From the NCBI GenBank assembly GCA_964437445.1, contig CAYTGR010000008.1, positions 45,453-109,452 on the forward strand: a stretch of DNA of 64,000 bases. The letters run 5' to 3'. The translations under genes and the position numbers were made by a program. Origin of the DNA: CAYTGR01 sp964437445. Its GTDB lineage: Bacteria; Chloroflexota; Anaerolineae; B4-G1; SLSP01. The notes under the pieces were generated by a model. The model made no database searches. It worked only from the letters and a program-made list of their open reading frames with translations, and had not been told where the DNA came from. Positions 8,234 to 17,380 of the stretch are shown piece after piece; within the stretch, counting starts at the first letter, position 1, and every line of letters starts with the position of its first letter.

Positions 8234-10426
8234 ATGAATGAGCGGGAAGTAGTACAGGCAGCCTTGGACCGCGCCAATTACATTTTGGGGTTATTGGAAA
8301 CACAGGCCGCCGGGTACACTGTTTTGACCATCCCCGTACCGCTCCAGCTGGAATTGGAAGAAAAGCGTAAAGAGGTAAACAGCCTGGCAGCACGCCTGGC
8401 ACAGATGGAGGGACGCGGGCGAGTACCCGATAACTTGCCTGGCCGAGCCCCCATTTTCGTGGGTCGGCAGGAGGAATTGGCCCGCTGTCTGGAGGTATTA
8501 GCGCCTGAAGGGCGGGAGTGGGTAGTCGTGATAGATGGGCAGGGCGGTATAGGTAAAACCGCCCTGGCCTTGGAAGCCGCCCATCAGGCACGGGAATACG
8601 CCTGGTTTGACGCCTACTGTTTTGTTTCGGCCAAAACCACCTGGCTTTCTCCGGAAGGAGTGCGTCAAGAGACCCTCGCTTTGACTTCTCTGAATGCTTT
8701 TGTGCGCGAGACGGCCCGTCTGCTGGACTGCGCGGCCGCCAACCAGACCAGCGATCCAGCTGAGCGCCGATGGCTGTTGCTGGATGAATTGCGCGGGCGG
8801 CGGGCCTTGCTGATTTGGGACAATCTGGAAACGTTGACCCAGACAGAACGTGACCAAATCTCCGAGTTTTTGCGGCGTTTGCCCGGTGCGAATAAAGCCA
8901 TCTTGACCAGCCGCCGCCACACTGGCGAGAGCGCCCTGACCTTGCGATTGGACAGCCTCGCGGAGCAGGAGTCGTTTTTGCTGATGGAAGCCCTGGCCCG
9001 CCGGGCGCCGCGCGTGGCCGCCGAGCTGCAAGCAGCTGGCATGGCTGGCCGTCGCGCTTTGCATGACGCAGCCGGCGGCAACCCACTGGTCTTGCAATAT
9101 GCGCTGGGTTTTGTGGCCGACAAAGGGTTGAGTGTCGCGCAGGCTGCCGCCCGCGTGCGTGAGGCCGACCGTGCCGGCAATCTTTATCGTTTTCTCTTTG
9201 CGGATGCTGCGCAGGCGCTGCCGGCAACTGATCAGGCTATCCTTTCCGCGCTAACCGGCTTTGCCACTCCGGTTGAAGTTAGTACCTTAGCGGGCATCGT
9301 TAACTGCACCATCCGCGAAGCCGAAACGGCAGTAGAACGTCTGGTGATTTCGTCACTGGTCAATGCGGTGGGCGGTGGACGTTACGGCTTGCATCCACTC
9401 ACCCGCACCTTTGTGCGCGCGGCACTAGACGGCGAATCATTCCCCGGCGTGCCGACACTGGGCTTAGATCCGGCCGCGCGCCGGGCGGCGTTACAGTATT
9501 GGGTCGCCTATGCGGAAAAGTACGGCGGCTGGAGTACCGGGTCTTACCAGACTTTTGCACAGCTGGAGGCGGAATGGGCCAACCTGGAAGCAGCGGCGGG
9601 CGAGCTATGGGCACTTACCGGCCTACCGAACCAATTGCGAGAGGCGGAGGCCGCCCGCCTGTTGACAGCGCTGTCGCGCGACCTGATGCGGTTCCTTATG
9701 TTTCGGGGCTACTGGGACGAGCGCCTACGGCTTGCGGAGTGGGCTTATATAGCCAGCGAGGCTGTGAGCGATACGTTGGCGGCCGGTTGGGCGGCCTATA
9801 ACATGGCGACCCTGCACTACAATCGCGCTGAAACTGACCTGGCGGCCACCTGGGCCGCGCGTATGACTGCGGCGATGAAACAGGCCGCTGACCCGCGGGG
9901 ACAGGCCTACGCACTCCGGCAACAGGGCCTGGTTGCCCGCCAACAAGGAGCGCTGGTCGCCGCGGAACATGATTTTCTCGCGGCATTAGCCCAGTACGAA
10001 ACTTTGGACGATCAAGGTGGGATCGCTATTGTTTTGAATGACTTAGGGCGACTCTGGCTCATGCAACGCCAATATGACCGCGCCGAGGAATACTACCGCC
10101 GGGCTCTGGCGATTGACGAACAGCGCCACCATTGGGAAGGGGTCGCCAACCGAAGCGGTAACCTGGGCTTGGTGGCGTTGGAACGGGGACAATTTCAGGC
10201 AGCCCGCCCCTGGTTTGAGCAGGCACTCTCCTTGGCTCGCGAGATAGGACGTGAGGACCTGGTAGCTGACATGCTCTATGGTCTGGCGCGGGTGCTGGAA
10301 GCAACGGGAGACTGCGCAGCAGCCTTACCATTGGCGGAGGAGTGTCTGCGCATCCGCGCGCGTTTACGCCACCGGAATCTGGGGCCGGCCCACGAATTGG
10401 TGCTGCGGCTGTCACAGCACAACTGA
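8234..10426 (+). CDS. STAND/NB-ARC ATPase with TPR repeats
   Basis: 730 aa. Residues 1-60 form a helical N-terminal module that includes LEEKRKEV (41-48). The NTPase follows: P-loop GQGGIGKT (102-109), Walker B region LLIWDNLE, a GGNPLVL motif typical of NB-ARC/AP-ATPases, and a winged-helix segment around 330-400. From about 480 to the end are TPR-like helical repeats (ALAIDEQ, LGLVALERG). Known for the family: signalling switches in which nucleotide-driven oligomerisation is controlled by the repeat sensor. No effector domain (TIR, protease, nuclease) is fused, so the N-terminal module may recruit a partner in trans; the TIR protein at 17377-19203 carries a near-identical LEDKRKEV segment. 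Cytosolic. Confidence 0.85.
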   Translation: MNEREVVQAALDRANYILGLLETQAAGYTVLTIPVPLQLELEEKRKEVNSLAARLAQMEGRGRVPDNLPGRAPIFVGRQEELARCLEVLAPEGREWVVVIDGQGGIGKTALALEAAHQAREYAWFDAYCFVSAKTTWLSPEGVRQETLALTSLNAFVRETARLLDCAAANQTSDPAERRWLLLDELRGRRALLIWDNLETLTQTERDQISEFLRRLPGANKAILTSRRHTGESALTLRLDSLAEQESFLLMEALARRAPRVAAELQAAGMAGRRALHDAAGGNPLVLQYALGFVADKGLSVAQAAARVREADRAGNLYRFLFADAAQALPATDQAILSALTGFATPVEVSTLAGIVNCTIREAETAVERLVISSLVNAVGGGRYGLHPLTRTFVRAALDGESFPGVPTLGLDPAARRAALQYWVAYAEKYGGWSTGSYQTFAQLEAEWANLEAAAGELWALTGLPNQLREAEAARLLTALSRDLMRFLMFRGYWDERLRLAEWAYIASEAVSDTLAAGWAAYNMATLHYNRAETDLAATWAARMTAAMKQAADPRGQAYALRQQGLVARQQGALVAAEHDFLAALAQYETLDDQGGIAIVLNDLGRLWLMQRQYDRAEEYYRRALAIDEQRHHWEGVANRSGNLGLVALERGQFQAARPWFEQALSLAREIGREDLVADMLYGLARVLEATGDCAAALPLAEECLRIRARLRHRNLGPAHELVLRLSQHN

Positions 10427-10596
10427 GTGCTAAATGAGCGCCCCCATCCTCAACTGGATTTCCCTGCTCCATGTGGCGTGGCTCCCGTAGACAGGTCGTC
10501 GCGCATGACTGAGAGCTCTCGGTGCCTTGAAACCCTGTTTAGGTGCAAAGGTGCAACTCCACAAAGCGCGACAACTACCTCTTCATTAATTCATTA

Positions 10597-12032
10597 TCAA
10601 GACCAATCGGCCAACACCACCGGCAAATAGAGCCGCTGAGGGACTCTGACCAGCCGGTAATACGCCACCTCCACCCCATTGACCACCGGAGCGTAGGTGA
10701 AGTGGAGCGCCTCCTCCACGACGGTGATCAGCTGACGCTCAAGACACTGGCCGTCCCGCCCATAGGCGCAAACCTGCACGCGGGCCTGGTCGGGCCAGCC
10801 GGGCCGGGGCCGGAGCGTGAGGCTGGTGGCCGTCCCCCAAGGCTGCCAGACGGTGAGGGCGTCCCCCGTGCGCTTTTCCACGATGAAATGGGCGGTGCCC
10901 GACAGCGGTTCGCCGTTGTAGCTGTCAAACAGCCCCGCGACGGTGTCCTGCTGGTTGGTCACATAGACCCCACCCGGTGAAAGCCGGTGTGAATCCACCG
11001 CATAGGCGGTGACAGCACTCCAGTTCGCCGTGACACTGAAGGTCTCAAAGGCAGTGAGCGACACCTCCGGCGCGACCCACCGGAAATCCACCGCCAGCTC
11101 GTCGGCATAGGGGGAGAGCACCTCCGACTGCACGACCGCGACCAGGTCCAGCCAGGGGCTCTCCAGACCGCCGCCGTAGGGGGAAGCGTTCAAGTCATAA
11201 CTGAGCAGATACCCCGTGACGAGATTCCAACGCAGGGTGGCCAGGTTGATGGTGAAGGATTCCGGCGCCAGGTTGTGCTGGTAGAAGAGCACCTTGTCCC
11301 GGACCAGGAAAGCGGTCAGGGGGTAGACCTGCCAGTTCCCGGCCCCCCACCAGGCCGTCGCCGCGCCGCTGCTGACCTGCGGGAGCCAATAGCTGCCGTG
11401 AAAGCCCAGCTCGGTCTCGGCCAGCCGGTCGTAGCCGCTTTCGGTCATCAGCAGGTGAGCGGAGTAGACGCGGGTGTGCTCCAGCCAGCCGGCAAGGTAG
11501 GTCGTGGGCTGCGGGGCGGCCGGGTTGGAGTCAAAATCCAGCGCGCGCGCCCCGATTTGATCCTCAAAGACGAGATCGCCGGGAGTTCCCCGGTCATTTG
11601 TTGCATGAGTTGCGCCAGGCGCTGCTGCACCGTCGCCCCGTGGGGGGAGACCACGTAGCCGCCGTGCAGCCACAGGTAGGCGGGCAAGCCGGCGTTGAAA
11701 GCCGAGTCGCGCGCCGCGTTTTCCGGCGTGCAGGGCGGGGGCTCGGCCGAGCCGGTGTAGCATTCGTACAGCGGGTTGTCGTCCCGGTCCAGGACCGCCG
11801 TTGCCGTCGGGACCAGCCCCTGAAAAGTGGGCGCTTCGTCGTCCCACCAGGTCAGATTGGTGTAGGGCAGGTTCAAGAACCCGGCCGCCTGGGCCGCCCG
11901 GAACAGCGCCACCGTCTCGGTCAGCGTCCCGAACACCGGTTTGGGCGGCAGCAGGTCGGGGTAGTTCTCGTCAAAACTGGGGATAGAGACCGAGATTGAG
12001 TTAGGTAGACTCAAAAGATTCAAGCGATGCAA
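10597..12032 (-). pseudogene. Frameshifted secreted protein gene, 5'-truncated
   Basis: Two minus-strand frames join into one product. The first (12032 to about 11590) reads FDENYPDLLPPKPVFG...YTNLTWWDDEAPTF. The second (about 11590 to 10597) starts near GDLVFEDQIGARALD and continues to a proper stop. The switch lies near 11578-11595. There is no start codon with RBS or signal peptide at the 5' end, so the front is also missing. The intact C-terminus reads LYLPVVLADWS, matching other secreted proteins here. The fold looks like a carbohydrate-active or glycoside hydrolase-like extracellular protein, but I do not recognise a family securely. Confidence 0.7.
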
Positions 12033-12080
12033 GAACCCGATCTTTCATACTTTGAACGGTTTCTGTGAGCAGCGTAAGAT

Positions 12081-13913
12081 TCACTTGATGAGCTCCCTCA
12101 GTTTTGGGAAGTCATCAGGGTGGGTCATCAAGTGATCGCGCAGGGCAGGATCGGATTCAATTCGCTCAACGACCTGCCCCCGACGGCCGGGGTCCAGCTC
12201 AATCACGCGGTTCAGATCCGCCAATGCGTCCCTGGGTTGCCCGGCGTGCGCATAAACCAGGGCGCGGTCCAAGTGCGCGGCAGGATTTTGATCATTCGGA
12301 TTGTAACTGAGCGCTTGATTGTATGCACCAATGGCCTTCTTGTCGTTACCGCCCTGAAAATATTCGCGCCCCTGGAGCCAGGCGTGAATCTCCCCGCACA
12401 AAATACGTGAATCAGGATAGGTATCTTTGATTTGGTTCAAATCATCGGCCATTGCCTGCAGAAGCGCGGTATGCTCATCGGTGTCTTCCAAATGGGTGTA
12501 TATACCGGTGATGACGGTCTGCAGCTCTTCTCCTACCTGTTCGGGAGCGCTCAATTCGGTGAACATCGCCAATTGCCGATCGGCACTCAGGTTGAAGAAT
12601 AGATCACGCCCATCGTCGGCAAACTCCCCCCCCAGACTCAACAGTCCCGCCAGGTTAGTGATGCGCACAGCGGGGCTATCGGTGCTCAGAAACATCTCAG
12701 TGTACGTCTGGGCAAGGATCTCTTCTTTGTTCTGTTGACGGTAGACCATCCAGCCCACCAGGGCCAGGGCAATGACGGCTGTCACCGAGGCAATGACAGC
12801 GATTCGGGTCGAGGTGAAAGTGGGCATAACTTCCCTGACCCATTGCTGATTGAAGGCCTCCTCATAGATACGATTGCGCACTGCCAATAGACCCTGCGGT
12901 GTGACCTTGAGCAGGCCGGTCAATTTGAGCTGGCTCTTGACCAAGTCACGTTCTTCATCAGGGATAGGCTTGCCGTAAAGCACTTTGCGGTACACGTGCA
13001 ACAACCTTTCCCGACTGCGACTTTCCTGGATGCGGTCACCGATGTATTGCAGGTTGCTCTCGTGGCGGGCTTCGTCAGACAGGAAAAGGCGCTTGACCAC
13101 CTGGTCAATCCTCTCATCGGTCCACTGACCATCCTCAGAGGCGGCGATCTCGGCACAGACTTTCTGCGTCAGGTAGGGATGCCCCCCTGTCCAGTACAGC
13201 ACCCGCCTGAGAATCGCCTCAGCCCGCTCGGCGGAAATGGCTGCTGTCTCCAAACCGGGCAGCAGCGTTCGTGCCTCCTCCAGGCCGAAATCTTTGAGGT
13301 CAATGGATAGTCCGATGTTGTAAGGGGTGCGGGAACGATCCTTGATCAGGTCGGCCGGGCGAGCCACGCCCAAGAGGACAAAGGTCAGGCGCTTGTAGGT
13401 TGGGTCGGTGGCACGGGCATTGTAAGCGGCACGGATGGCAGCAAAGAAATCGTCGGTGAAGGGCAGGCTCAGCGTAGAGTCAATCTCATCAATGAAGATC
13501 ACCACCGGTTCGGTGGTTTCCTCCAGAATGATGTCCCGCAAGAAGTCGGAGAAGCGCTGCACTACTCCCAGCTGGGTATACGTATTCCACCAGGTTTTTT
13601 CATCTATGGCCAGGTTGAGTTGCTCCTTGAAGCGTGTGACCAAACCAAGGTACCAGGCTTCAGCGTCCAATTCGGTGCCGATGTCGGTCAGGTCAATGAC
13701 TGCCGTGCGTACCCCCTCGCTCCGCAAACGCTCCGCGGTCCGCACCATGAGGCTGGACTTGCCCATCTGGCGAGGGGTGAGAACGTTGCAGTATTCGCCC
13801 GACAGTGTCGCCTGGAATAGCTGTCCATCCGTCGGGCGGGTGACATAGGCGACACTGAGAGAAAGTGTACCTCCCACGGTAAAGAACTGGTTTGCTGAAT
13901 GAGCATCGGTCAT
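12081..13913 (-). CDS. AAA_35-family ATPase with transmembrane segment and TPRs
   Basis: 610 aa from the ATG preceded by GAGGA (an in-frame ATG at 13928 has no RBS). Residues 1-350 form an AAA-like ATPase with P-loop TPRQMGKSS (about 46-54) and Walker B VVIFIDEIDS, then GGHPYLTQKVC, typical of AAA_35. A winged-helix-like stretch leads to a transmembrane helix (about 372-392), then C-terminal helical repeats with a TPR pair near 530-580. It is paralogous over its length to the 916-aa protein at 14630-17380 but lacks that protein's FGE-like sensor. The topology suggests a cytosolic ATPase with the repeats across the membrane or membrane-proximal; function unknown. Confidence 0.8.
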   Translation of the reverse strand: MTDAHSANQFFTVGGTLSLSVAYVTRPTDGQLFQATLSGEYCNVLTPRQMGKSSLMVRTAERLRSEGVRTAVIDLTDIGTELDAEAWYLGLVTRFKEQLNLAIDEKTWWNTYTQLGVVQRFSDFLRDIILEETTEPVVIFIDEIDSTLSLPFTDDFFAAIRAAYNARATDPTYKRLTFVLLGVARPADLIKDRSRTPYNIGLSIDLKDFGLEEARTLLPGLETAAISAERAEAILRRVLYWTGGHPYLTQKVCAEIAASEDGQWTDERIDQVVKRLFLSDEARHESNLQYIGDRIQESRSRERLLHVYRKVLYGKPIPDEERDLVKSQLKLTGLLKVTPQGLLAVRNRIYEEAFNQQWVREVMPTFTSTRIAVIASVTAVIALALVGWMVYRQQNKEEILAQTYTEMFLSTDSPAVRITNLAGLLSLGGEFADDGRDLFFNLSADRQLAMFTELSAPEQVGEELQTVITGIYTHLEDTDEHTALLQAMADDLNQIKDTYPDSRILCGEIHAWLQGREYFQGGNDKKAIGAYNQALSYNPNDQNPAAHLDRALVYAHAGQPRDALADLNRVIELDPGRRGQVVERIESDPALRDHLMTHPDDFPKLRELIK

Positions 13914-13986
13914 TCCACTTTTCCTCATTGTTTTGTCAGGATTGACCCGTCTTTGAGCAGTGATCTCGCCTCGATTGGCGATATCT

Positions 13987-14496
13987 CTATAGCACTGTGA
14001 ATATGCCGGAGTGCCCCGCTGCGACCGCGCCGTGATCCCGCCACGCTTGAACTATAAAACTGTAGCACCCTGGATCCAAAGGCCGTGAAACTGTCCAGCT
14101 GGTACCATGGCTCACACCCTCCATCATACCATTCCCAGGACAACCATCTGGCGTACAGGTCCTTACGTGAATGTTGTACCAAACCTGTGTGGATACATTA
14201 TCCATATCTACAGCGGCTAACGCCTCACCGGGCAGATACTTCATGGCAATGTAGGGCTGGCCGTTAGCGATAGCCCCCATAGACATAGATAATGTTGGCG
14301 TGGCGCAGTCTGGCGGCTTGGCGCGCCTCGTGCAGGAAGCGCTACACCACGGCCGGGTCCACCGTGTAGCCGGGATGCAGCACCTTGAGCGCCCCTCGCG
14401 ATCCAGCGCCGTACCCCGTGCACGGTAGACTGCCGCAAAGCCGCCGCGGCCGAGTTCTGTCTGGAGTTCATATTTGCCGATCCGATCATCACTCAT
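13987..14496 (-). pseudogene. Decayed serine/threonine kinase 5' end fused to an unrelated tail
   Basis: Starts MSDDRIGKYELQTELGRGGF with a kinase glycine loop. The frame is lost after ALDRE; the next frame gives ALKVLHPGYTVDPAVV, a TAG stop, then RFLHEARQAARLRHANIIY. A second shift restores GQPYIAMKYLPGEAL. The kinase stops at the hinge and runs into about 80 residues of an unrelated Cys-containing, Ig-like tail ending at 13987. At least two frameshifts and one nonsense codon are therefore seen; it cannot encode a kinase. Confidence 0.8.
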
Positions 14497-14544
14497 GGGT
14501 GGTATCTCAGTGCAGGATATCGCGACTAGCAAAACGCACAGTGC

Positions 14545-14584
14545 GGCTCCCTGCCGCTCTCGGCCTCGGGAGCGGCAGGGAGCC
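14545..14584 (-). terminator. Long GC-rich stem after the AAA_35-FGE gene
   Basis: A perfect 15-bp inverted repeat (14545-14559 with 14570-14584), 10-nt loop, starting 46 bp after the stop of the minus-strand gene ending at 14630. On the minus strand it is followed at a distance only by GTTTTG, so termination strength is uncertain. Confidence 0.5.
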
Positions 14585-14629
14585 GGGGGTATGGAGAGAA
14601 CCAAATTTCGCCGGACAGAAAACATTGAT

Positions 14630-17380
14630 TTAACCCCCTGGACCCGTCCGAGCACACCGAAATCCTAGAAAACCGAACCGGTCGGCCGGCAGGTTCTTGC
14701 TACGGTTGGCGCAATACAGCTTAGACGTACCCGCATACCAGGAGCCTCCGCGCATCACCCGGCTATCCCCATCGGTTGGCCCGGTCGGATTCTCCTGCCG
14801 ATCTGCCGCGTAGGACCCCCCATACCAGTCGGCTGTCCATTCCCAGACGTTGCCCGCCAGGTCCAGTGCTCCCACCCAGCTGGCCCCCTCCAGGAAACTA
14901 CCCACCGGCGCAGTATATTCAAATCCATCCTTACAAATACTTTCACCACAATTGGCAACGTTGTTCTGCCATTGGTCGCCCCACGGATAAATACGGCTCT
15001 CTGGCCCCCGCGCCGCATACTCCCACTGCGCCTCCGTCGGCAATTGCCCGCCCGCCCATTCACAATAGGCTGCCGCATCATCCCAACTCACTTGCGTGAC
15101 CGGATGGTTATCCCCGACGGCCGCTGCCTGCGGGCCAAACGGGTGCTGCCAATCAGCGCCTTTGAATTCTTCAAATCGCCCAGAACTCTTCACGTAAACA
15201 TACGCCCAGCCTTCACGTTCGGCCGTGGTTGTGTACTGGGTCGCCCGGACAAATTGCCGGAACTGCGCCACATTCACTTCCGTCTGATCCAACCAAAAAG
15301 CATTCAACGCCACAGTATGCACTTCTTGCTCATCGCTTTCACCATCATTGCTCCCCATCTCAAACTCCCCCGCCGGGACATAGACCATCACCATCCCATC
15401 GGTGGTGCGCATCAGCGTATCAATCGGTTGGATCAAGCGTGGTGTTGGGGTGGTGGGTGTAGGCGTCGGCGTAGAGGTCGGTGTGAGCGTTAACGTTGGG
15501 ATTGGTGTTGGGGTAGATGTAGGAGTTAGCGTGGGGGTAGGGGTCAGGGGGGAGAACCAGGCAGCAATAGCAGGATACTCCGGGCGGTGCAGGCCAACAT
15601 ACGTAAAAAGACTGGAGTCCTGCTCAATAAATTGTCGGACCGCTTCCTCCCGGGTCGGATCCAACCTGATTACCGCCTGCGAGTCCGCCATAGCGTCCTG
15701 GTACTCTCCCAGGGCGGCATAGGCTTGCCCGCGGTCAAGCAACACGGCCACATTCTCCTCGTTCAGCCCCAAGGCCAGGGTGTACTGCTCCACCGCAGCA
15801 CCATAGTCGCCCGCCAGGGCCTGCTCCCGCCCCGTCACCCAATAGTCAAGCTCCATCGCCGTTGCTTCGGCCCCCGATACCTCAGTTCCCTCCACCGGCT
15901 GCAACACACTGACCATCGCCCGCAGAAGCCGGTTGCTCTCTGCGTTGTTCTCCAGCCGTGCGTCCTGGTACACCCCCGCCACGACCACCAGCGCATCCGG
16001 TCCCACCTGCGAAGGATTCCCCAATCCCGCAAACAGCGCCAGGCGCTGAGCCGCCTCCAGACTGAAGAACAGGTCGCGCGCCTCGTCCTCGTACCCCGCC
16101 AGGCCAAACAGCCCCGCCAGGTTGCTGAGCTGCACCTCGGGGCTGGTTGCACTGGCGAAGTTCTCCCGGTACAACTCCGCTCTGATCTCAGCTGGCATAG
16201 TTTGCTGCCGGTAGATCAAATACCCCACCACAGCAACCGCCAGGAGCGCCACTGCCGCCATCACCAGCGCTACGCGCTGCGCGGGTGATACCGGCATGGT
16301 CTCCCTGACCCACTGCCGATCAAAGACCCGCTCGTAGATCCGGTTGCGCACTATCAAGCGGCCATCAGCCGTCGGCTTGACCAGCCCCGCCAGTTTCAAG
16401 CGGCTCTTGGCCACCGACCGTTCCTCATCCGCCACCCGCTGGCCCGCCCATACCCGGCGGTAGAGCCGCAACATTCCTGCCCGCTCTGCGCTCTCCCGCA
16501 GCTGGTCGCGGATGAATTGCAGGTTCGTCTCCTTGCGTGCCTCCGCTGCTAGGAAGAGCTGCTCTACCAGTTCATCAATCCGCTCGTCGGACCACTGATC
16601 GCCCCGGGTCACCACCTCAGCACAGACCTTCTGCGTCAGATAGGGATGCCCGCCGGTCCAGTGGAGCACCCGCGCCAGAATTCCCGCCGCCTGATCAGGA
16701 TGCACCGCTGCCAATCCCGCCAACAGCACCTGCGCCTCCGCCAACGTGAAATCCGTCAGGTCAATGGAGGTCCCGATGTTGTAGGGCGAGCGCGTGCGGT
16801 CCTTGATCAGGTCTGAGGGCCGGGCTACTCCCAGCAGAACGAAAGTGAGACGCTGGTAGGCCGGGTCGCTGGCGCGGGCGTTGTAGGCCGCGCGAATGGC
16901 GGCAAAGAAGTCGTCGGTGAAAGGCAGACTCAACGTGGAGTCAATCTCGTCAATGAAGACGACGACCGGCGCCTCCACCTCCTCCAGCACCACCTGACGC
17001 AGAAAGTCGGAGAAGCGCTGCACGGCACCGAGCTGCTCCCGCTCACGCCACCAGGCCGCCTCATCCACCCGTAGCCCTAACTGCCGCTTGAAACGGCTGA
17101 CCAGGCCGAAGTACCACTCGCTGGGACTGAGCCTGGTGCCCAGGCCGGTCAGGTCAATCGTCACGGTACGCACCCCCGCATCCTGCAGGCGACGCACGAT
17201 GCGTACCATCAGGCTGGACTTGCCCATCTGCCGCGCCGTCAGCACGTTGCAGTACTGCCCCGACTGCACCGCCTGCAGCAGCTCACCATCCGCCCGGCGC
17301 ACCACGTAACTCGGCGCGTCCGCATCCAACGCGCCGCCGGCTTTGAAAAAATCTTCGGTTGCTTCGGGAATGCTTTTCAC
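14630..17380 (-). CDS. AAA_35 ATPase - TM - TPR - FGE/sulfatase-modifying-type domain
   Basis: 916 aa, GTG start in a GTGA overlap with the upstream TIR gene and an AAGGA RBS. P-loop ARQMGKSS (about 49-56), Walker B VVVFIDEIDS, transmembrane helix about 372-392, TPR-like helices about 520-590, a Thr/Pro linker about 612-645, then about 655-910 a formylglycine-generating-enzyme/C-type-lectin-like fold (EFEMGSNDGE, AYCEWAGGQLPTEAQWEYAA, GNVWEWT, RGGSWYAG, GFLGFRCA). In such fusions the FGE fold is usually a ligand-binding or sensing module rather than an enzyme; the domain lies on the far side of the membrane helix, so extracellular sensing is plausible. Coupling to a TIR protein suggests one signalling unit. 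Confidence 0.85.
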   Translation of the reverse strand: MKSIPEATEDFFKAGGALDADAPSYVVRRADGELLQAVQSGQYCNVLTARQMGKSSLMVRIVRRLQDAGVRTVTIDLTGLGTRLSPSEWYFGLVSRFKRQLGLRVDEAAWWREREQLGAVQRFSDFLRQVVLEEVEAPVVVFIDEIDSTLSLPFTDDFFAAIRAAYNARASDPAYQRLTFVLLGVARPSDLIKDRTRSPYNIGTSIDLTDFTLAEAQVLLAGLAAVHPDQAAGILARVLHWTGGHPYLTQKVCAEVVTRGDQWSDERIDELVEQLFLAAEARKETNLQFIRDQLRESAERAGMLRLYRRVWAGQRVADEERSVAKSRLKLAGLVKPTADGRLIVRNRIYERVFDRQWVRETMPVSPAQRVALVMAAVALLAVAVVGYLIYRQQTMPAEIRAELYRENFASATSPEVQLSNLAGLFGLAGYEDEARDLFFSLEAAQRLALFAGLGNPSQVGPDALVVVAGVYQDARLENNAESNRLLRAMVSVLQPVEGTEVSGAEATAMELDYWVTGREQALAGDYGAAVEQYTLALGLNEENVAVLLDRGQAYAALGEYQDAMADSQAVIRLDPTREEAVRQFIEQDSSLFTYVGLHRPEYPAIAAWFSPLTPTPTLTPTSTPTPIPTLTLTPTSTPTPTPTTPTPRLIQPIDTLMRTTDGMVMVYVPAGEFEMGSNDGESDEQEVHTVALNAFWLDQTEVNVAQFRQFVRATQYTTTAEREGWAYVYVKSSGRFEEFKGADWQHPFGPQAAAVGDNHPVTQVSWDDAAAYCEWAGGQLPTEAQWEYAARGPESRIYPWGDQWQNNVANCGESICKDGFEYTAPVGSFLEGASWVGALDLAGNVWEWTADWYGGSYAADRQENPTGPTDGDSRVMRGGSWYAGTSKLYCANRSKNLPADRFGFLGFRCARTGPGG

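Noticed and set aside
10427..10596. Small ORF 10427-10630 after the STAND gene
   Set aside because: No RBS, no family pattern, and it runs into the minus-strand pseudogene end.
14755..15081. FGE/C-type-lectin end (RGGSWYAG...GFRCA) as a diversity-generating retroelement target
   Set aside because: The fold is of the right kind, but no reverse transcriptase, template repeat or adenine-biased variable copy is visible in the window.
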